From the IMG/VR virus record IMGVR_UViG_3300035698_022475, positions 49,459 to 113,458 of that record: a DNA stretch of 64,000 bases. One strand, 5' to 3'. The translations under genes and the position numbers were made by a program. Shown piece by piece: positions 9,110-17,615 of this stretch. Source of the stretch: a virus. The notes beneath the pieces were generated by a model. The model was not told the DNA's origin and did no database searches. It saw only the letters and a program-made list of their open reading frames with translations. How positions within the stretch are numbered: position 1 is the stretch's first letter; each line of letters begins with the position of its first letter.

Positions 9110-9667
9110 ATGGGATTCAACGAACAAGTTCTAAGTTGTCGTAAGTGTTCCGAATTAGCGGACACTCGTCAAAACGTCGTTCTCGGAGAAGGGGTAATCC
9201 CCTGCGATATTCTTTTCCTCGGAGAAGCCCCTGGGAGTAGGGAAGATAGTACTGGGAAACCTTATCAAGGAGCTTCCGGCCAAATACTCCGTGCTCTTAT
9301 GCACACCACTGGAATCTTTGCTCTCCGCATTCACATCCTCAACGTACTAAAATGCCGCCCTCCCAACAATCGAAATCCTCTTGAAGAGGAACTCAAAAAC
9401 TGCCGTCCATTCCTGGAGCATCAGCTCAAGGTCGTTCGTCCTAAAGTTATTGTCGCCATGGGACGGTACGCCCAAGCTTTCGTGCTTGAACAGGAAGCAG
9501 CCAAAATTCAAGTCCTCAAGAACGCTGGGAAGACCAATACATATCGCGGCATCCCCGTCGTTCTTACTTTTCACCCTTCCTATCTTTCACGCAGCGCTAA
9601 CTCACAAGTAGAAGCTGCATTCAAGATCCACCTCCAACTGGCTAAACGCCTGAGTCAAGGAGATTAG
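9110..9667 (+). CDS. Uracil-DNA glycosylase, family 4/5 type with Fe-S cysteines (185 aa)
   Basis: The motif GEAPGSRED at 38-46 is the uracil-recognition loop of family 4 enzymes. HPSYL at 155-159 is the leucine-loop/His motif. Cys10, Cys13, Cys82 and Cys98 match the four ligands of the 4Fe-4S cluster. It excises uracil from DNA, or may act in replication as some phage homologues do. Length is normal for the family. The downstream helicase gene starts right after the stop, so the two are surely co-transcribed. It suggests a genome that normally contains thymine, not uracil. Confidence 0.92.
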   Translation: MGFNEQVLSCRKCSELADTRQNVVLGEGVIPCDILFLGEAPGSREDSTGKPYQGASGQILRALMHTTGIFALRIHILNVLKCRPPNNRNPLEEELKNCRPFLEHQLKVVRPKVIVAMGRYAQAFVLEQEAAKIQVLKNAGKTNTYRGIPVVLTFHPSYLSRSANSQVEAAFKIHLQLAKRLSQGD

Positions 9668-11869
9668 ATGAGATGTTCCAAGTGCTCTAATGTCATTCAC
9701 TATGTGGACATGCCGAACAAGGACGACCTGGTCTGTACCGTGTGTAGAAACCCTATGGTTCCTACTGCACAGGACGTGCTCCAGGATGGCATGTTCAAGA
9801 TCGCTCGGGAAATTCGCCCAACTCAAGTGGAGCTGTCCCAAGATGTAGAGCGCATCTTTCGGAAGAGGGACGGCGCAACTCTCCTGGCCGAGGGCGGTAC
9901 TGGAATAGGCAAAAGCTTCGCGTATCTTATTCCTGCGCTCTTGAGTAGCAACTCTGGGCGCATCGTCATTTCGACGGCCAAGAAAGCGCTACAACACCAG
10001 CTCGCCGGAAGCGCCAGCAAGCCGGGCGATATTCCTTTTCTGCTCGAGAAGATGAATGTACGTCGTAAATTCGCCCTCTACAAAGGGAACGGCAACTACG
10101 CTTGTTGGCATCTCGAAGAAGAAGTGCCCAAGGGTATAGAACGAGAATCGTATAAGAACTTCATTCAAATCAGTCGCGGTACTGGTACTCCCGCTGACCT
10201 TGCCAACTGGCCCGGGGCCAAGCCTTTCTGGTGGTATAAAATCACTGTCGAGAACTGTGTGAGGCGCAATAGCTGCCCCGATGCAAGTAAATGCCGCGTA
10301 AGTCCCAAGGACTTCGACATTCTCGTGGTCAACCACCACATCCTATCCATAGACCTCCTCAGCAGTGAGGGACTTCCCGGAAGATTATTAGGCTCCTACG
10401 ATACCCTGATCATAGACGAAGCTCACAATCTCCCTGACGCATTTCGCTCCATTCACACTCAGAGCATCTCTCCGACCTACGTCGAAAAACAGAAGTCCAA
10501 ATTCAAGAAGGACAATGCCACACACAGCGTACTGGCAGACAGCGGCATCACAACAACAAAGAACGTGCTGAACAAGTTCGACGACCTCGAGAGTGCTGTC
10601 AACACGCTGCTACTTGCGGCCCACAAAGCGGCAGAAGACCAGAATGGTACCATCAGTGATACCGCCCCCCTGTTGGCGTCCTTCGTAGCCGTAAACGCAG
10701 CTCTCGTCTCGATCACGCAGACCATGAATTTCATCTTCGAGTACGCGGAGAAAGTCTACGCCAACAATCAAACATTCTCTGACAGCACTACAACCCCTGG
10801 AAAGCTACACGCCGTAATGGCTCGAGTAAAGAGGCACTCGCGCTCACTGGTGCGGGTACAAGCTCTCCTGAAGGAGATCGAACACGAAGCTACATTTGAG
10901 GACCACGTACCGCGTGGGAAGTTTCTGGTCATCTTCAACGAAGAAGGTTTGCACGCCAAACCGCTGATGGTCGGGGAGCTACTGGCACCTCCTATGCAGT
11001 GGATGCGTCACAAAATAATTACATCAGCGACACTCGCACAGGGAGGCAACTTCGAATACACGAAGTCTTTGTTCGGGGTAGACGAGGCTGTAGAGCGAAT
11101 CTACGACAGTCCTTTCGACGCCAAAACACAGTCAGTACTCTACATGCCTACCGACATCATCACACCCCAACATCAGGGCACCGAACAGCGGGATGAGTGG
11201 ATCGAGGCCATCTCAGAAGAGATTTACCGTATCACCACCGAACTCGATGGAAACGTCTTCGTACTATTCTCCGCGCGGGGAGATATGAATGAAGTAGAAG
11301 CGTATGTGGGCGCCCGTATCCGGGCTGCAGGACTCAACCTTGTGGTACAGGAAGATAACGCCGACCACACCGAATCGGAATACCGCAACAATCCTCGAAG
11401 TGTGCTCTTCGGACTGAAGAGTTTCTGGGAGGGAGTAGACATTCCCGGCGACAAGCTGCGGGGGATCATCATTCCCAAACTGCCTTTTCCTTACGTCGGA
11501 GACCCCATCATGCGGGCTCTCGACAAGAAACTGGGAAGAGAGTTCTTCCCCAAGATCTACATCCCTCTCATGATGATTGACCTCAAGCAGGGAATAGGGC
11601 GCCTCCTGCGGTCCAAAGACGACCGCGGACTTCTGGCTATCCTGGATCCTCGTGCCTGGACAGGCTCGTCCAAGAAGCACAAAAGCATCATGATCAAGAT
11701 CAAGGCAGCCCTTGAGGCCGAGTGGGATGGCAAGTACGGAGGAGAAAAGTTTTACGGTTACGGACGTCTCATCTCGACCGACCTTAACCAGGTGAACGTT
11801 ACAAACGACTTTACAACAGCGATCTCGTTTGTTAAACAACTGTTAACAGGCGTTAAACACGTACCGTAA
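9668..11869 (+). CDS. DinG/XPD-type superfamily 2 DNA helicase with zinc ribbon (733 aa)
   Basis: Residues 1-30 form a Cys4 zinc ribbon (C3, C6, C23, C26). Walker A is GGTGIGKS at 76-83, and the DEAH box (IIDEAHNL) lies at about 250. Four cysteines between them (one near 146, then three spaced by six near 196-208) match the Fe-S cluster of DinG and XPD. The C-terminal motifs FWEGVDIPG and KQGIGRLLRS (motif VI) are intact. It is a 5'-3' ATP-dependent helicase, perhaps resolving R-loops or forks for phage replication. The added N-terminal zinc ribbon is unusual for DinG. ATG overlaps the end of the glycosylase region with no gap. Confidence 0.93.
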   Translation: MRCSKCSNVIHYVDMPNKDDLVCTVCRNPMVPTAQDVLQDGMFKIAREIRPTQVELSQDVERIFRKRDGATLLAEGGTGIGKSFAYLIPALLSSNSGRIVISTAKKALQHQLAGSASKPGDIPFLLEKMNVRRKFALYKGNGNYACWHLEEEVPKGIERESYKNFIQISRGTGTPADLANWPGAKPFWWYKITVENCVRRNSCPDASKCRVSPKDFDILVVNHHILSIDLLSSEGLPGRLLGSYDTLIIDEAHNLPDAFRSIHTQSISPTYVEKQKSKFKKDNATHSVLADSGITTTKNVLNKFDDLESAVNTLLLAAHKAAEDQNGTISDTAPLLASFVAVNAALVSITQTMNFIFEYAEKVYANNQTFSDSTTTPGKLHAVMARVKRHSRSLVRVQALLKEIEHEATFEDHVPRGKFLVIFNEEGLHAKPLMVGELLAPPMQWMRHKIITSATLAQGGNFEYTKSLFGVDEAVERIYDSPFDAKTQSVLYMPTDIITPQHQGTEQRDEWIEAISEEIYRITTELDGNVFVLFSARGDMNEVEAYVGARIRAAGLNLVVQEDNADHTESEYRNNPRSVLFGLKSFWEGVDIPGDKLRGIIIPKLPFPYVGDPIMRALDKKLGREFFPKIYIPLMMIDLKQGIGRLLRSKDDRGLLAILDPRAWTGSSKKHKSIMIKIKAALEAEWDGKYGGEKFYGYGRLISTDLNQVNVTNDFTTAISFVKQLLTGVKHVP

Positions 11870-11880
11870 AGGAGAAATAA

Positions 11881-12036
11881 ATGCCACGTCGCTCCGGAAG
11901 TAAAGTTGTTCCGTGTCCTACCAAGAAGTGTTCGGGAAAAATCGTTGCGGTCCCCTCCGAGAGCGGGACGTGTAGCCAGTGCGGAGCCAAGCTCCGAGTC
12001 ACTAAGAAACTCCTTCGTGAACTCGGAAAACTGTAG
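11881..12036 (+). CDS. Small zinc-ribbon protein (51 aa)
   Basis: A strong AAGGAGAAATAA precedes the ATG 11 bases after the helicase stop. The 51-residue product has Cys-x4-Cys and Cys-x2-Cys pairs separated by about 12 residues (positions 12-33) and a basic C-terminal tail. It is a likely nucleic-acid-binding zinc ribbon and probably the last gene of the glycosylase-helicase unit, since a terminator follows. No specific function is recognised. Confidence 0.75.
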   Translation: MPRRSGSKVVPCPTKKCSGKIVAVPSESGTCSQCGAKLRVTKKLLRELGKL

Positions 12037-12057
12037 CCGCGATTTCCGCGCCTCCGG

Positions 12058-12093
12058 AAAGGGCAGTCTGTAATCGGCTGCCCTTTCTTTTTG
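12058..12093 (+). terminator. Rho-independent terminator after the zinc-ribbon gene
   Basis: AAAGGGCAG (12058-12066) pairs with CTGCCCTTT (12078-12086) around an 11-nt loop and is followed by CTTTTTG. A TTGACA hexamer (12094-12099) directly follows the T-tract and may be the -35 of the next unit, although no good -10 is seen. Confidence 0.85.
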
Positions 12094-12129
12094 TTGACAA
12101 CCCTGTTTAAGTAGCGAAAACATGGATAC

Positions 12130-12558
12130 ATGGCAATCTTCATCGGAATAGCGGTTAAGGAATACGATGAAAAATTCGTCGCAGCGGCTACTGCCTGGTT
12201 TGCCAACACTCCCGTCTTCAATATTACGGGAATGACGCTGGACTACATGCGCGAGAAACTCCTCTCTGTCGTCATTATTGAAAACTCCAACAAACTAAAA
12301 GCAATCAGCGCAGCTACCAATAGAACCCTCGAGAAACTTTTCGTCCGCCGTATTATTCCGTTGCCGCGTACTGACGGGAGTGACGTTATCCTCTTCGTTC
12401 CTCCAAGCCTAAAAAAACAAGAGTTCCCTACCGTATCCCGCGTCGAAACCAAACACTGGCTGGTACGAGGTGCTCGTCGCGCCCTTGCGGAATGGATAGG
12501 AGCAGAGAATGCCCGAAAACAAAAACGTCGCAAGAGAACACCTAAGCGCCCACATTGA
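12130..12558 (+). CDS. Unknown protein (142 aa)
   Basis: This is the first gene after a terminator. No Shine-Dalgarno is visible in front of ATG 12130, so the start is uncertain (leaderless or weak initiation is possible). The N-terminal 60 residues look like an alpha/beta fold and the C-terminus is very basic (KQKRRKRTPKRP). No family is recognised. Its end overlaps the next gene by 50 nt. Confidence 0.6.
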   Translation: MAIFIGIAVKEYDEKFVAAATAWFANTPVFNITGMTLDYMREKLLSVVIIENSNKLKAISAATNRTLEKLFVRRIIPLPRTDGSDVILFVPPSLKKQEFPTVSRVETKHWLVRGARRALAEWIGAENARKQKRRKRTPKRPH

Positions 12559-12748
12559 CTCAACCGTCTGTGGAAAATGCCGCCAACCCTTCTCGAAAGG
12601 GGACCGCGTCACTATCGCACATATCGTAGCGGACATCGGGATCGACGCCGCCACGTTCCGTAAAGGAACCACTATGGCTGGAGAATATGAGGTCGTTCAC
12701 GTTAATTGCCGCGATACACTACTCGTGAAGGGACTGCGCGATGCCTAA
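12509..12748 (+). CDS. Small protein with Cys-x2-Cys knuckle (79 aa)
   Basis: GGAG lies seven bases before the ATG. Cys21-x2-Cys24 and a later H-x3-Cys (VVHVNC) could bind zinc. FSKGDRVTIAHIV between them resembles treble-clef or zinc-ribbon folds that hold a protein-binding platform. It overlaps both neighbours, as is usual in this compact operon. Confidence 0.65.
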   Translation: MPENKNVAREHLSAHIDSTVCGKCRQPFSKGDRVTIAHIVADIGIDAATFRKGTTMAGEYEVVHVNCRDTLLVKGLRDA

Positions 12749-13193
12749 AGGGATTGTAAACCCTTTCTATGACCCTCCTAAACACGTAGACCCTCATGCG
12801 ATTCCCGTCCAACACGAGGGTGCAACCCAGCGTGAGGCACCTCTCCCTTCTGAGGAGAGTCATACTCACGTAGATCTGGACGGTGACTCGTACGTCGTAC
12901 GATTTCACCGAGTAAGTGACGTTCGTGCCATCGTGCGAAAAATTCTCGATCTAATCTACGGTGTAAAAAAGGAGCACGAATCCGAGCTAGAAACTTATGG
13001 AATTTACTATGAAGAACGCCCTCAGACATGGACACTACAGGACTCCGACGGCCGAGCTTTTTTTGTCGCCGTACCTGAAGAAGCAAGCGAAGTAGACGTT
13101 TACAGACGTTTAGGATATGCTCTCCTCAGGTTAAAAACCAAAATAGAACCTACGCTCAAAAAGATGAGCATTACCGTAATGGAAAGGGGTTAG
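12741..13193 (+). CDS. Unknown protein (150 aa)
   Basis: It begins 8 nt before the previous stop. The first 45 residues are Pro/His-rich and likely flexible. Residues 50-150 look like a compact alpha/beta domain ending in a helix (RLGYALLRLKTKIEP). No motif is recognised, but codon use and operon placement support a real gene. Confidence 0.65.
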   Translation: MPKGIVNPFYDPPKHVDPHAIPVQHEGATQREAPLPSEESHTHVDLDGDSYVVRFHRVSDVRAIVRKILDLIYGVKKEHESELETYGIYYEERPQTWTLQDSDGRAFFVAVPEEASEVDVYRRLGYALLRLKTKIEPTLKKMSITVMERG

Positions 13194-13196
13194 AAA

Positions 13197-13460
13197 ATGA
13201 ATCGCACTCCTTGTGGTCAGTGTGAAAAATATTGGGCAATACAAAAAGGATTGCGCGGGGGTGAGACCACTCCCCTCACACGCGGGCACTGCCTCGCACG
13301 CTCGCGCTACCCTAAAAACAAACCCGGTAGCCCTGTATTTCCCCCGGGAGCCAAGATTGTCGATCTTCCCAACAACGTCGCAGACCTCGTCGTAGTTCAT
13401 GAAAAACAGGTAGTCACGACCTGCCAAGACGTCGCACCCAAAGGAGGGAAGAAGAAATGA
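13197..13460 (+). CDS. Small Cys/His protein (87 aa)
   Basis: Cys6-x2-Cys9 plus HC near residue 31 suggest a zinc site similar to the phage C-x2-C...H-C knuckle. The C-terminus is basic. Its stop overlaps the next start by four bases. Function unknown. Confidence 0.65.
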   Translation: MNRTPCGQCEKYWAIQKGLRGGETTPLTRGHCLARSRYPKNKPGSPVFPPGAKIVDLPNNVADLVVVHEKQVVTTCQDVAPKGGKKK

Positions 13461-13798
13461 TAACCAAGGAAGTTCGCGTCCCTGACGGTAAGGGAGGATG
13501 GAAAACAACGCAGGCAACTCCAGTAGCAGGACAAACTCAGGATTCTGAGAAGGTTGATAATGCGATGCAGAAGGCCCAGGAGGATGACTTCTATATCCGA
13601 GTAGGCTCCTTCACGGAACACCTGAACCAGCTCATCAAGATCTACGGGCAAGAGTATAACCTGACCGCCGCTGAAGTCGCTGCTAGTGTCTTCCTTGAGA
13701 ATTGCAACATCCGTGAGACTTACCCCGAAGGCCACTCCGAGCACGACAAAGTTTGCGAGGCCGTGGCTGCCTGGTTCGAGCGCAACAAAAACTCCTAG
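13457..13798 (+). CDS. Unknown protein (113 aa)
   Basis: ATG overlaps the previous stop (ATGA). The 40 N-terminal residues are polar and flexible. Residues 45-113 are mostly helical, with the stretch VGSFTEHLNQLIKIYGQEYNL. Last gene of this small operon. No function assigned. Confidence 0.65.
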   Translation: MITKEVRVPDGKGGWKTTQATPVAGQTQDSEKVDNAMQKAQEDDFYIRVGSFTEHLNQLIKIYGQEYNLTAAEVAASVFLENCNIRETYPEGHSEHDKVCEAVAAWFERNKNS

Positions 13799-13820
13799 CT
13801 GCGTGGTAAAAGAAGATCCG

Positions 13821-13878
13821 AAGTCCTACATGTAGGAGCTTCACTCCCATTCCCCGCAGTAGCTACATCCGGTATAAT
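13821..13878 (+). promoter_or_regulatory. Palindrome plus -10 element before the transglycosylase-like gene
   Basis: The 144-bp gap holds a perfect 14-bp palindrome TCCTACATGTAGGA (13824-13837), flanked by GAAG and CTTC so it can extend as a hairpin or serve as an operator. A consensus TATAAT follows at 13873-13878, 65 bp before the ATG. No -35 is evident. I infer a regulated promoter for the lysis-type gene. Confidence 0.45.
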
Positions 13879-13942
13879 TTAGCATTCCCCTACAGGTTGA
13901 GTCGTACCCTAGACCCGCGTCTCGACAAGGAGGTTAGAAGTA

Positions 13943-14761
13943 ATGGCTGGTGAGGAAGTAAGTATCTGGAAGACCCTGACGGCACTATTATTGTTGTTCG
14001 TCGTAACGTCTACTAACGGCCTAGTATATGGAAACGAGGTTGCCCCGCCCAATACGGATGGACCACACTCAGTAGGAGTCACGGTAGATCCTCCCATCTA
14101 CCCTCTCAACCCCTACGAATGGGAAGAATTAGCGCGGTACATCTACCGCTACAAGACCAAACGCGATGGGGGAATCTGGAACATCTGTGGCCACTCTCTA
14201 TCTAAGGAGGAGATGAAAGAAGCGGCCCTTCAATACTCTAAAGAACTTCTCATAGCCCATCACACAACCACATACCCCATTAGACGGGGAGGTGTCAGGT
14301 ACGAGGTGAAGGTGCCCTTGAAGGGTGTCCTCGGTACAATGATGTCGGAGTCTCGACTCGACTATTGTGCCTTGGGGCCGAATCCCCGTAAGTGGGCCTA
14401 CAAACACGGACTGCTAGAGAAGAATCCCGAAGGGCAGCGCGGAACCCCGAGCTACTCAAAAGAAAACATCCTGGCAGTTCTGAATCACCCTAAATGGAGA
14501 AAACGCCTCGCAGACCTGGGATTAGGTCAAATGGTGTGGGGCAGAAACAAGAAGGCGATCTACAAAGGAGATCCTGAAGACCTTCTCTCCCTTCGTCCCG
14601 GCGTCAAAAAAGTATTTGAAGAAATGGCTGATCGCGGACGACGAAAGAATTCTCGACGTCCCTGGGAGTACTGGCCCGGTGAGCGGCGCCATATCTGGTA
14701 CGATGTTCGAATAACACGGTTTGAAAGGGCGATCTTTTTTCCGCCTTTGAAAAATTTCTAA
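13943..14761 (+). CDS. Exported lytic-transglycosylase-like protein, candidate endolysin (272 aa)
   Basis: AAGGAGG precedes the ATG by nine bases. Residues 8-24 are a hydrophobic export or signal-anchor segment. The motif MMSESRLD puts a Glu at 136 in the place of the catalytic Glu of SLT-type (lysozyme-fold) transglycosylases, and LGLGQMVW about 60 residues later matches the family's GLMQ block. This predicts cleavage of peptidoglycan after secretion, either for lysis (SAR-endolysin style) or for DNA entry. Between the two blocks the fold is divergent, so the assignment is by motif only. It lies alone between a regulated promoter and a structured non-coding stretch. Confidence 0.65.
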   Translation: MAGEEVSIWKTLTALLLLFVVTSTNGLVYGNEVAPPNTDGPHSVGVTVDPPIYPLNPYEWEELARYIYRYKTKRDGGIWNICGHSLSKEEMKEAALQYSKELLIAHHTTTYPIRRGGVRYEVKVPLKGVLGTMMSESRLDYCALGPNPRKWAYKHGLLEKNPEGQRGTPSYSKENILAVLNHPKWRKRLADLGLGQMVWGRNKKAIYKGDPEDLLSLRPGVKKVFEEMADRGRRKNSRRPWEYWPGERRHIWYDVRITRFERAIFFPPLKNF

Positions 14762-14769
14762 CAACTCAC

Positions 14770-15360
14770 TAGGACCATAAAGATGGAGCCGTAGTTACTA
14801 CGGTATTAGCGCATCTCACTTCGTGAGATCCGAGGACCGACCCGATCTGATATCTCATCATAATCACACTCCGTAACCCTCAGCTAGTGAATGTTGGGGA
14901 GCACCCGCTCTCCACTGGGAGCCTTCTTTTCAGGCGCCGTAGTTACTACGGTATACGCTCGCCTGTCTTCGACAGGACCGCGGGGCCTAGGAGTCCTCGA
15001 GCACGCCCGGAGCTGCTCCAGGACTGCAGTCCCATCCCTTAGCCAGTGGACGAGAAAATGCAACAGTGTTGGGAAACAAACTAAGTGCGTCCGAAGTTAC
15101 TTCGGAATACCCTCACGTGTCTTCGACACGAGGCAATCGCCGCGGTTCTCGTGGTAATTGCCGGCGCCCGGCCAGGCAGGCCAGGCACCACCCCAAGCCA
15201 ACACAATAAAACTTAATGAGAAACCCGCATGGGTTACCCGAAGCTACTTCGGGGTTCAGCCCTCCGGGGCGCGTTCGAATGGACGTGCGCCCCGAGCTGG
15301 CGGAGGGCCCTCGAGCTGCAAGATGAGCCTCCCTCAGTCATTAAGTTTTATTTTGTCTTC
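14770..15360 (+). ncRNA. Large, highly structured non-coding region; candidate ornate phage RNA
   Basis: About 600 nt without a credible gene. Four copies of a 6-7 bp hairpin with a three-base loop occur at 14789-14803, 14937-14951, 15090-15106 and 15237-15253. The stem changes from CCGTAG/CTACGG to CCGAAG/CTTCGG, a compensatory pair swap. The first three are followed 9-11 nt later by a second hairpin with loop TTC (14813-14829, 14962-14976, 15116-15130). Further stems: 15132-15137/15157-15162, 15259-15265/15302-15308, 15266-15272/15287-15293, and a perfect 15-bp pairing 15205-15219/15338-15352. Covariation argues for an RNA, or a DNA structure. Strand is taken from the flanking plus-strand genes and is uncertain. 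Confidence 0.6.
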
Positions 15361-15404
15361 AGCGTTAAACTCTGTTAACGTCTATAAAACTCTAAGAGGA
15401 GCAA

Positions 15405-15791
15405 ATGAGCCATACGTTCCAAGAAGGAAAAGAACAACTTGTTGGTCACCTGGAGACAGATACAGGGACCATCCTCCTCACTGACGGCATTTGGAATTCA
15501 GACATCCCGAGTGCCGACCAAAAGAGGGTCTTCCTCAACCTCGGAACCCAGCAGGTACGTATTCCAGTTTACGGCGTAATTCGAAATCGACGGCGCTACC
15601 TTATATTAGACATTGATGCTGCGGTTCCTAATGACCGGGATAAACAACAAGGCCTTGTCGCTGTAGAGGATGTTGTCATCCCCGATGAGGAACCTGGTCC
15701 CTCTTTCGAAAACCAAGAGATTCCATTCTCCATGGTCGATTTCCCTCAGTCCCCCGACGATAAGGACGAAGACGAGGAGCCAGCAGGATGA
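15405..15791 (+). CDS. Unknown acidic protein (128 aa)
   Basis: AAGAGGAGC lies before the ATG. Residues 5-85 look beta-rich and the last 45 are acidic and proline-rich. It overlaps the dNMP kinase gene by four bases, so it is translationally coupled to it. No family recognised. Confidence 0.65.
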   Translation: MSHTFQEGKEQLVGHLETDTGTILLTDGIWNSDIPSADQKRVFLNLGTQQVRIPVYGVIRNRRRYLILDIDAAVPNDRDKQQGLVAVEDVVIPDEEPGPSFENQEIPFSMVDFPQSPDDKDEDEEPAG

Positions 15792-16381
15792 TTGTAGGAA
15801 TCTGTGGTCCTATCAATTCCGGCAAAGACACTGTTGCAGACATCCTCTGTAATGAGTTCAACTTCTTGCGTGTAGCATTTGCTGATTCACTAAAAGACTT
15901 TTGTTTGAGAATGTTCCCTGACATCTTGGATGAGGAAACTCTGTGGGGGCCGAGCGAAAAACGTACCCCTAAGTGTCGGCACCTACTCCAACAACTTGGA
16001 ACCGACGTAGCACGACAATTCGACCCTGACGTCTGGGTAAAACACACTATGAATCGAATAGGCCTATTACAGCATCAAGGACTTGACGCTTTAGGCAGGC
16101 ACTTACCCACGAAACCAAATAGGTCCATCGTGGTTTCTGACGTACGATTCCTTAATGAGGCTGAAGGAATACGGGCGCAAGGAGGGTTTCTTCTCTCTAT
16201 CACACGCCCTGACAACTACGACTTAGTGAACACCGAACAAGCCGCGCGCACCCACAAATCCGAGACATCCATTTTTGAAATTCCTCCAGAACTCTTTACC
16301 GACCACATCGTAAACAATAAAACACTTGAAGACTTACGGATTCAAACCCAAGAAGTCCTGCTGGGGTTACTAAAGCCATGA
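15788..16381 (+). CDS. Deoxynucleoside monophosphate kinase (197 aa)
   Basis: The P-loop GPINSGKDT (7-15) is followed by FADSLK near 35, then LLQQLGTDVAR and VVSDVRFLNEAEGI. This block order is that of phage T4 gp1-type dNMP kinases. The reaction is transfer of phosphate from ATP to dNMPs, supplying dNDPs for phage DNA. Length is slightly below that of T4 gp1. It is coupled to genes on both sides by four-base overlaps and would work with ThyX and the purine enzyme further along. Confidence 0.85.
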   Translation: MIVGICGPINSGKDTVADILCNEFNFLRVAFADSLKDFCLRMFPDILDEETLWGPSEKRTPKCRHLLQQLGTDVARQFDPDVWVKHTMNRIGLLQHQGLDALGRHLPTKPNRSIVVSDVRFLNEAEGIRAQGGFLLSITRPDNYDLVNTEQAARTHKSETSIFEIPPELFTDHIVNNKTLEDLRIQTQEVLLGLLKP

Positions 16382-16800
16382 CAGACTACGAACTACCTGA
16401 AGACCCTGACAATGGTCAGATTTACGAACTCCCAGAGGGGAATACCGACAACTACTCTGGAATCATTGCTCTCTACTACGAGGGCGCCTGTATTGGGTAC
16501 ACCGAGAAAATAGAAACCGTTCCGAACATTAGTGGGATGACCGAACTGGGTCGTACAGTGCTTTCTACACGCCTGTTGAAAGACGCGTATATTACGGCCC
16601 AGTTCGAGGTCATCCCCATTCGTTCCTTGATCTTTGTCAATTTTTTTGGTTGGCAAGCATGTAAATATGCTGAAGAAGTACGTATTGACTGGCGTAAGAA
16701 TTTCAAGGTACTACACGCAGTAGAAATCCCCAACCGACCAGGTACGCAGATAATCTGTGAAAAGATTTGCGTTAAAAAAACCAAGGAGATCCTACAATGA
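16378..16800 (+). CDS. Unknown protein (140 aa)
   Basis: It overlaps the kinase stop and the next start by four bases each. The first 20 residues are acidic and the rest is mixed alpha/beta with a hydrophobic strand (RSLIFVNFFGW) near 80. Three cysteines in the last 60 residues are too spread for a classic zinc finger. No function assigned. Confidence 0.6.
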   Translation: MTDYELPEDPDNGQIYELPEGNTDNYSGIIALYYEGACIGYTEKIETVPNISGMTELGRTVLSTRLLKDAYITAQFEVIPIRSLIFVNFFGWQACKYAEEVRIDWRKNFKVLHAVEIPNRPGTQIICEKICVKKTKEILQ

Positions 16801-17615
16801 CTCAGGGCAGACTACCCCCCGGCATGATGCGACAAGGCACCCCCATTCTCGGCGGACCACCGCCCCAGCAGCAACAGGCTCCTCCCACGAAGCCGTCCTT
16901 CGCCGAGGCCAACCCCATTCCTCACGGACCCAAAGGGATGCAGACTCTTCGTGCGGTTTCCGATTGTGAAATTGTCAAGGAAGCTGAGGCTTTCAAGAAC
17001 GTTATTCCCAAGCTCCAGTACCTCAATGCGGATATCGAGGATCTTCTGGAACTCTACGGCCAGGGAGTTTCAACTATCGTCGGCGCAGACCACTACTGCA
17101 ATCGCCACACCAGTACCCGTACCGCCGTCACGTTTTCCGAAGACCCCACACTCGACCAGATCCACAAGGACTTGCAGAGCACCGTACAAGAACTGCAGGA
17201 ACTGATGCAAAAAATGGGGGAACTGCGACAGAAGGCCGGAGTACTCAACGAGAAGAGATGGGAACACTCGGTCAAAGTCATGGGGCTCAATCCCGAGGAA
17301 CGCTTCTACCGCATAGACGAAGAGAAGGGTATCATTGAGCAAGTGGATCTCAAGTGCCGCGAGTGCAAGGGTGCTACCCGAGCCCGGAAGCTGCGCCAAG
17401 AGCTGACGGACAAACTCATGCGCTTAGAATACGTCAAAGAGGAGGAACCCAAAGATGACGGACCAGGAACAAGAAGTGATGAGCCAGAGCCACAGAGCGA
17501 AGGTTCTGGAGAAGACGGAGAAGCCAGCGTTCAAGAGCAAGAAGTTTCTGGCATGGCTGCTCCAGCAGATCATGATGACGGCGATGGCGATAACGGCTCT
17601 GGTGAAACAGCCTGA
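16797..17615 (+). CDS. Coiled-coil protein with overprinted acidic tail (272 aa)
   Basis: Residues 1-45 are Pro/Gln-rich. Residues 50-150 are helical, with a coiled coil at about 120-150 (QELQELMQKMGELRQ). A CREC pair near 180 may bind metal. From about residue 220 the sequence becomes a low-complexity Asp/Glu/Gly/Ser tail exactly where the next gene starts in another frame. This suggests that the tail is shaped by overprinting. Function unknown. Confidence 0.65.
   Translation: MTQGRLPPGMMRQGTPILGGPPPQQQQAPPTKPSFAEANPIPHGPKGMQTLRAVSDCEIVKEAEAFKNVIPKLQYLNADIEDLLELYGQGVSTIVGADHYCNRHTSTRTAVTFSEDPTLDQIHKDLQSTVQELQELMQKMGELRQKAGVLNEKRWEHSVKVMGLNPEERFYRIDEEKGIIEQVDLKCRECKGATRARKLRQELTDKLMRLEYVKEEEPKDDGPGTRSDEPEPQSEGSGEDGEASVQEQEVSGMAAPADHDDGDGDNGSGETA

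Noticed and set aside
15266-15280. tRNA T-loop-like GCGTTCGAAT
   Set aside because: The surrounding sequence pairs as a GGGGCGC/GCGCCCC hairpin without acceptor or anticodon stems. No tRNA was recognised anywhere in the window.
14891-15484. Two plus-strand open frames (88 and 108 codons)
   Set aside because: They run through perfect inverted repeats, have no Shine-Dalgarno and show Arg/Ser/Pro-rich composition typical of structured GC-rich non-coding sequence.
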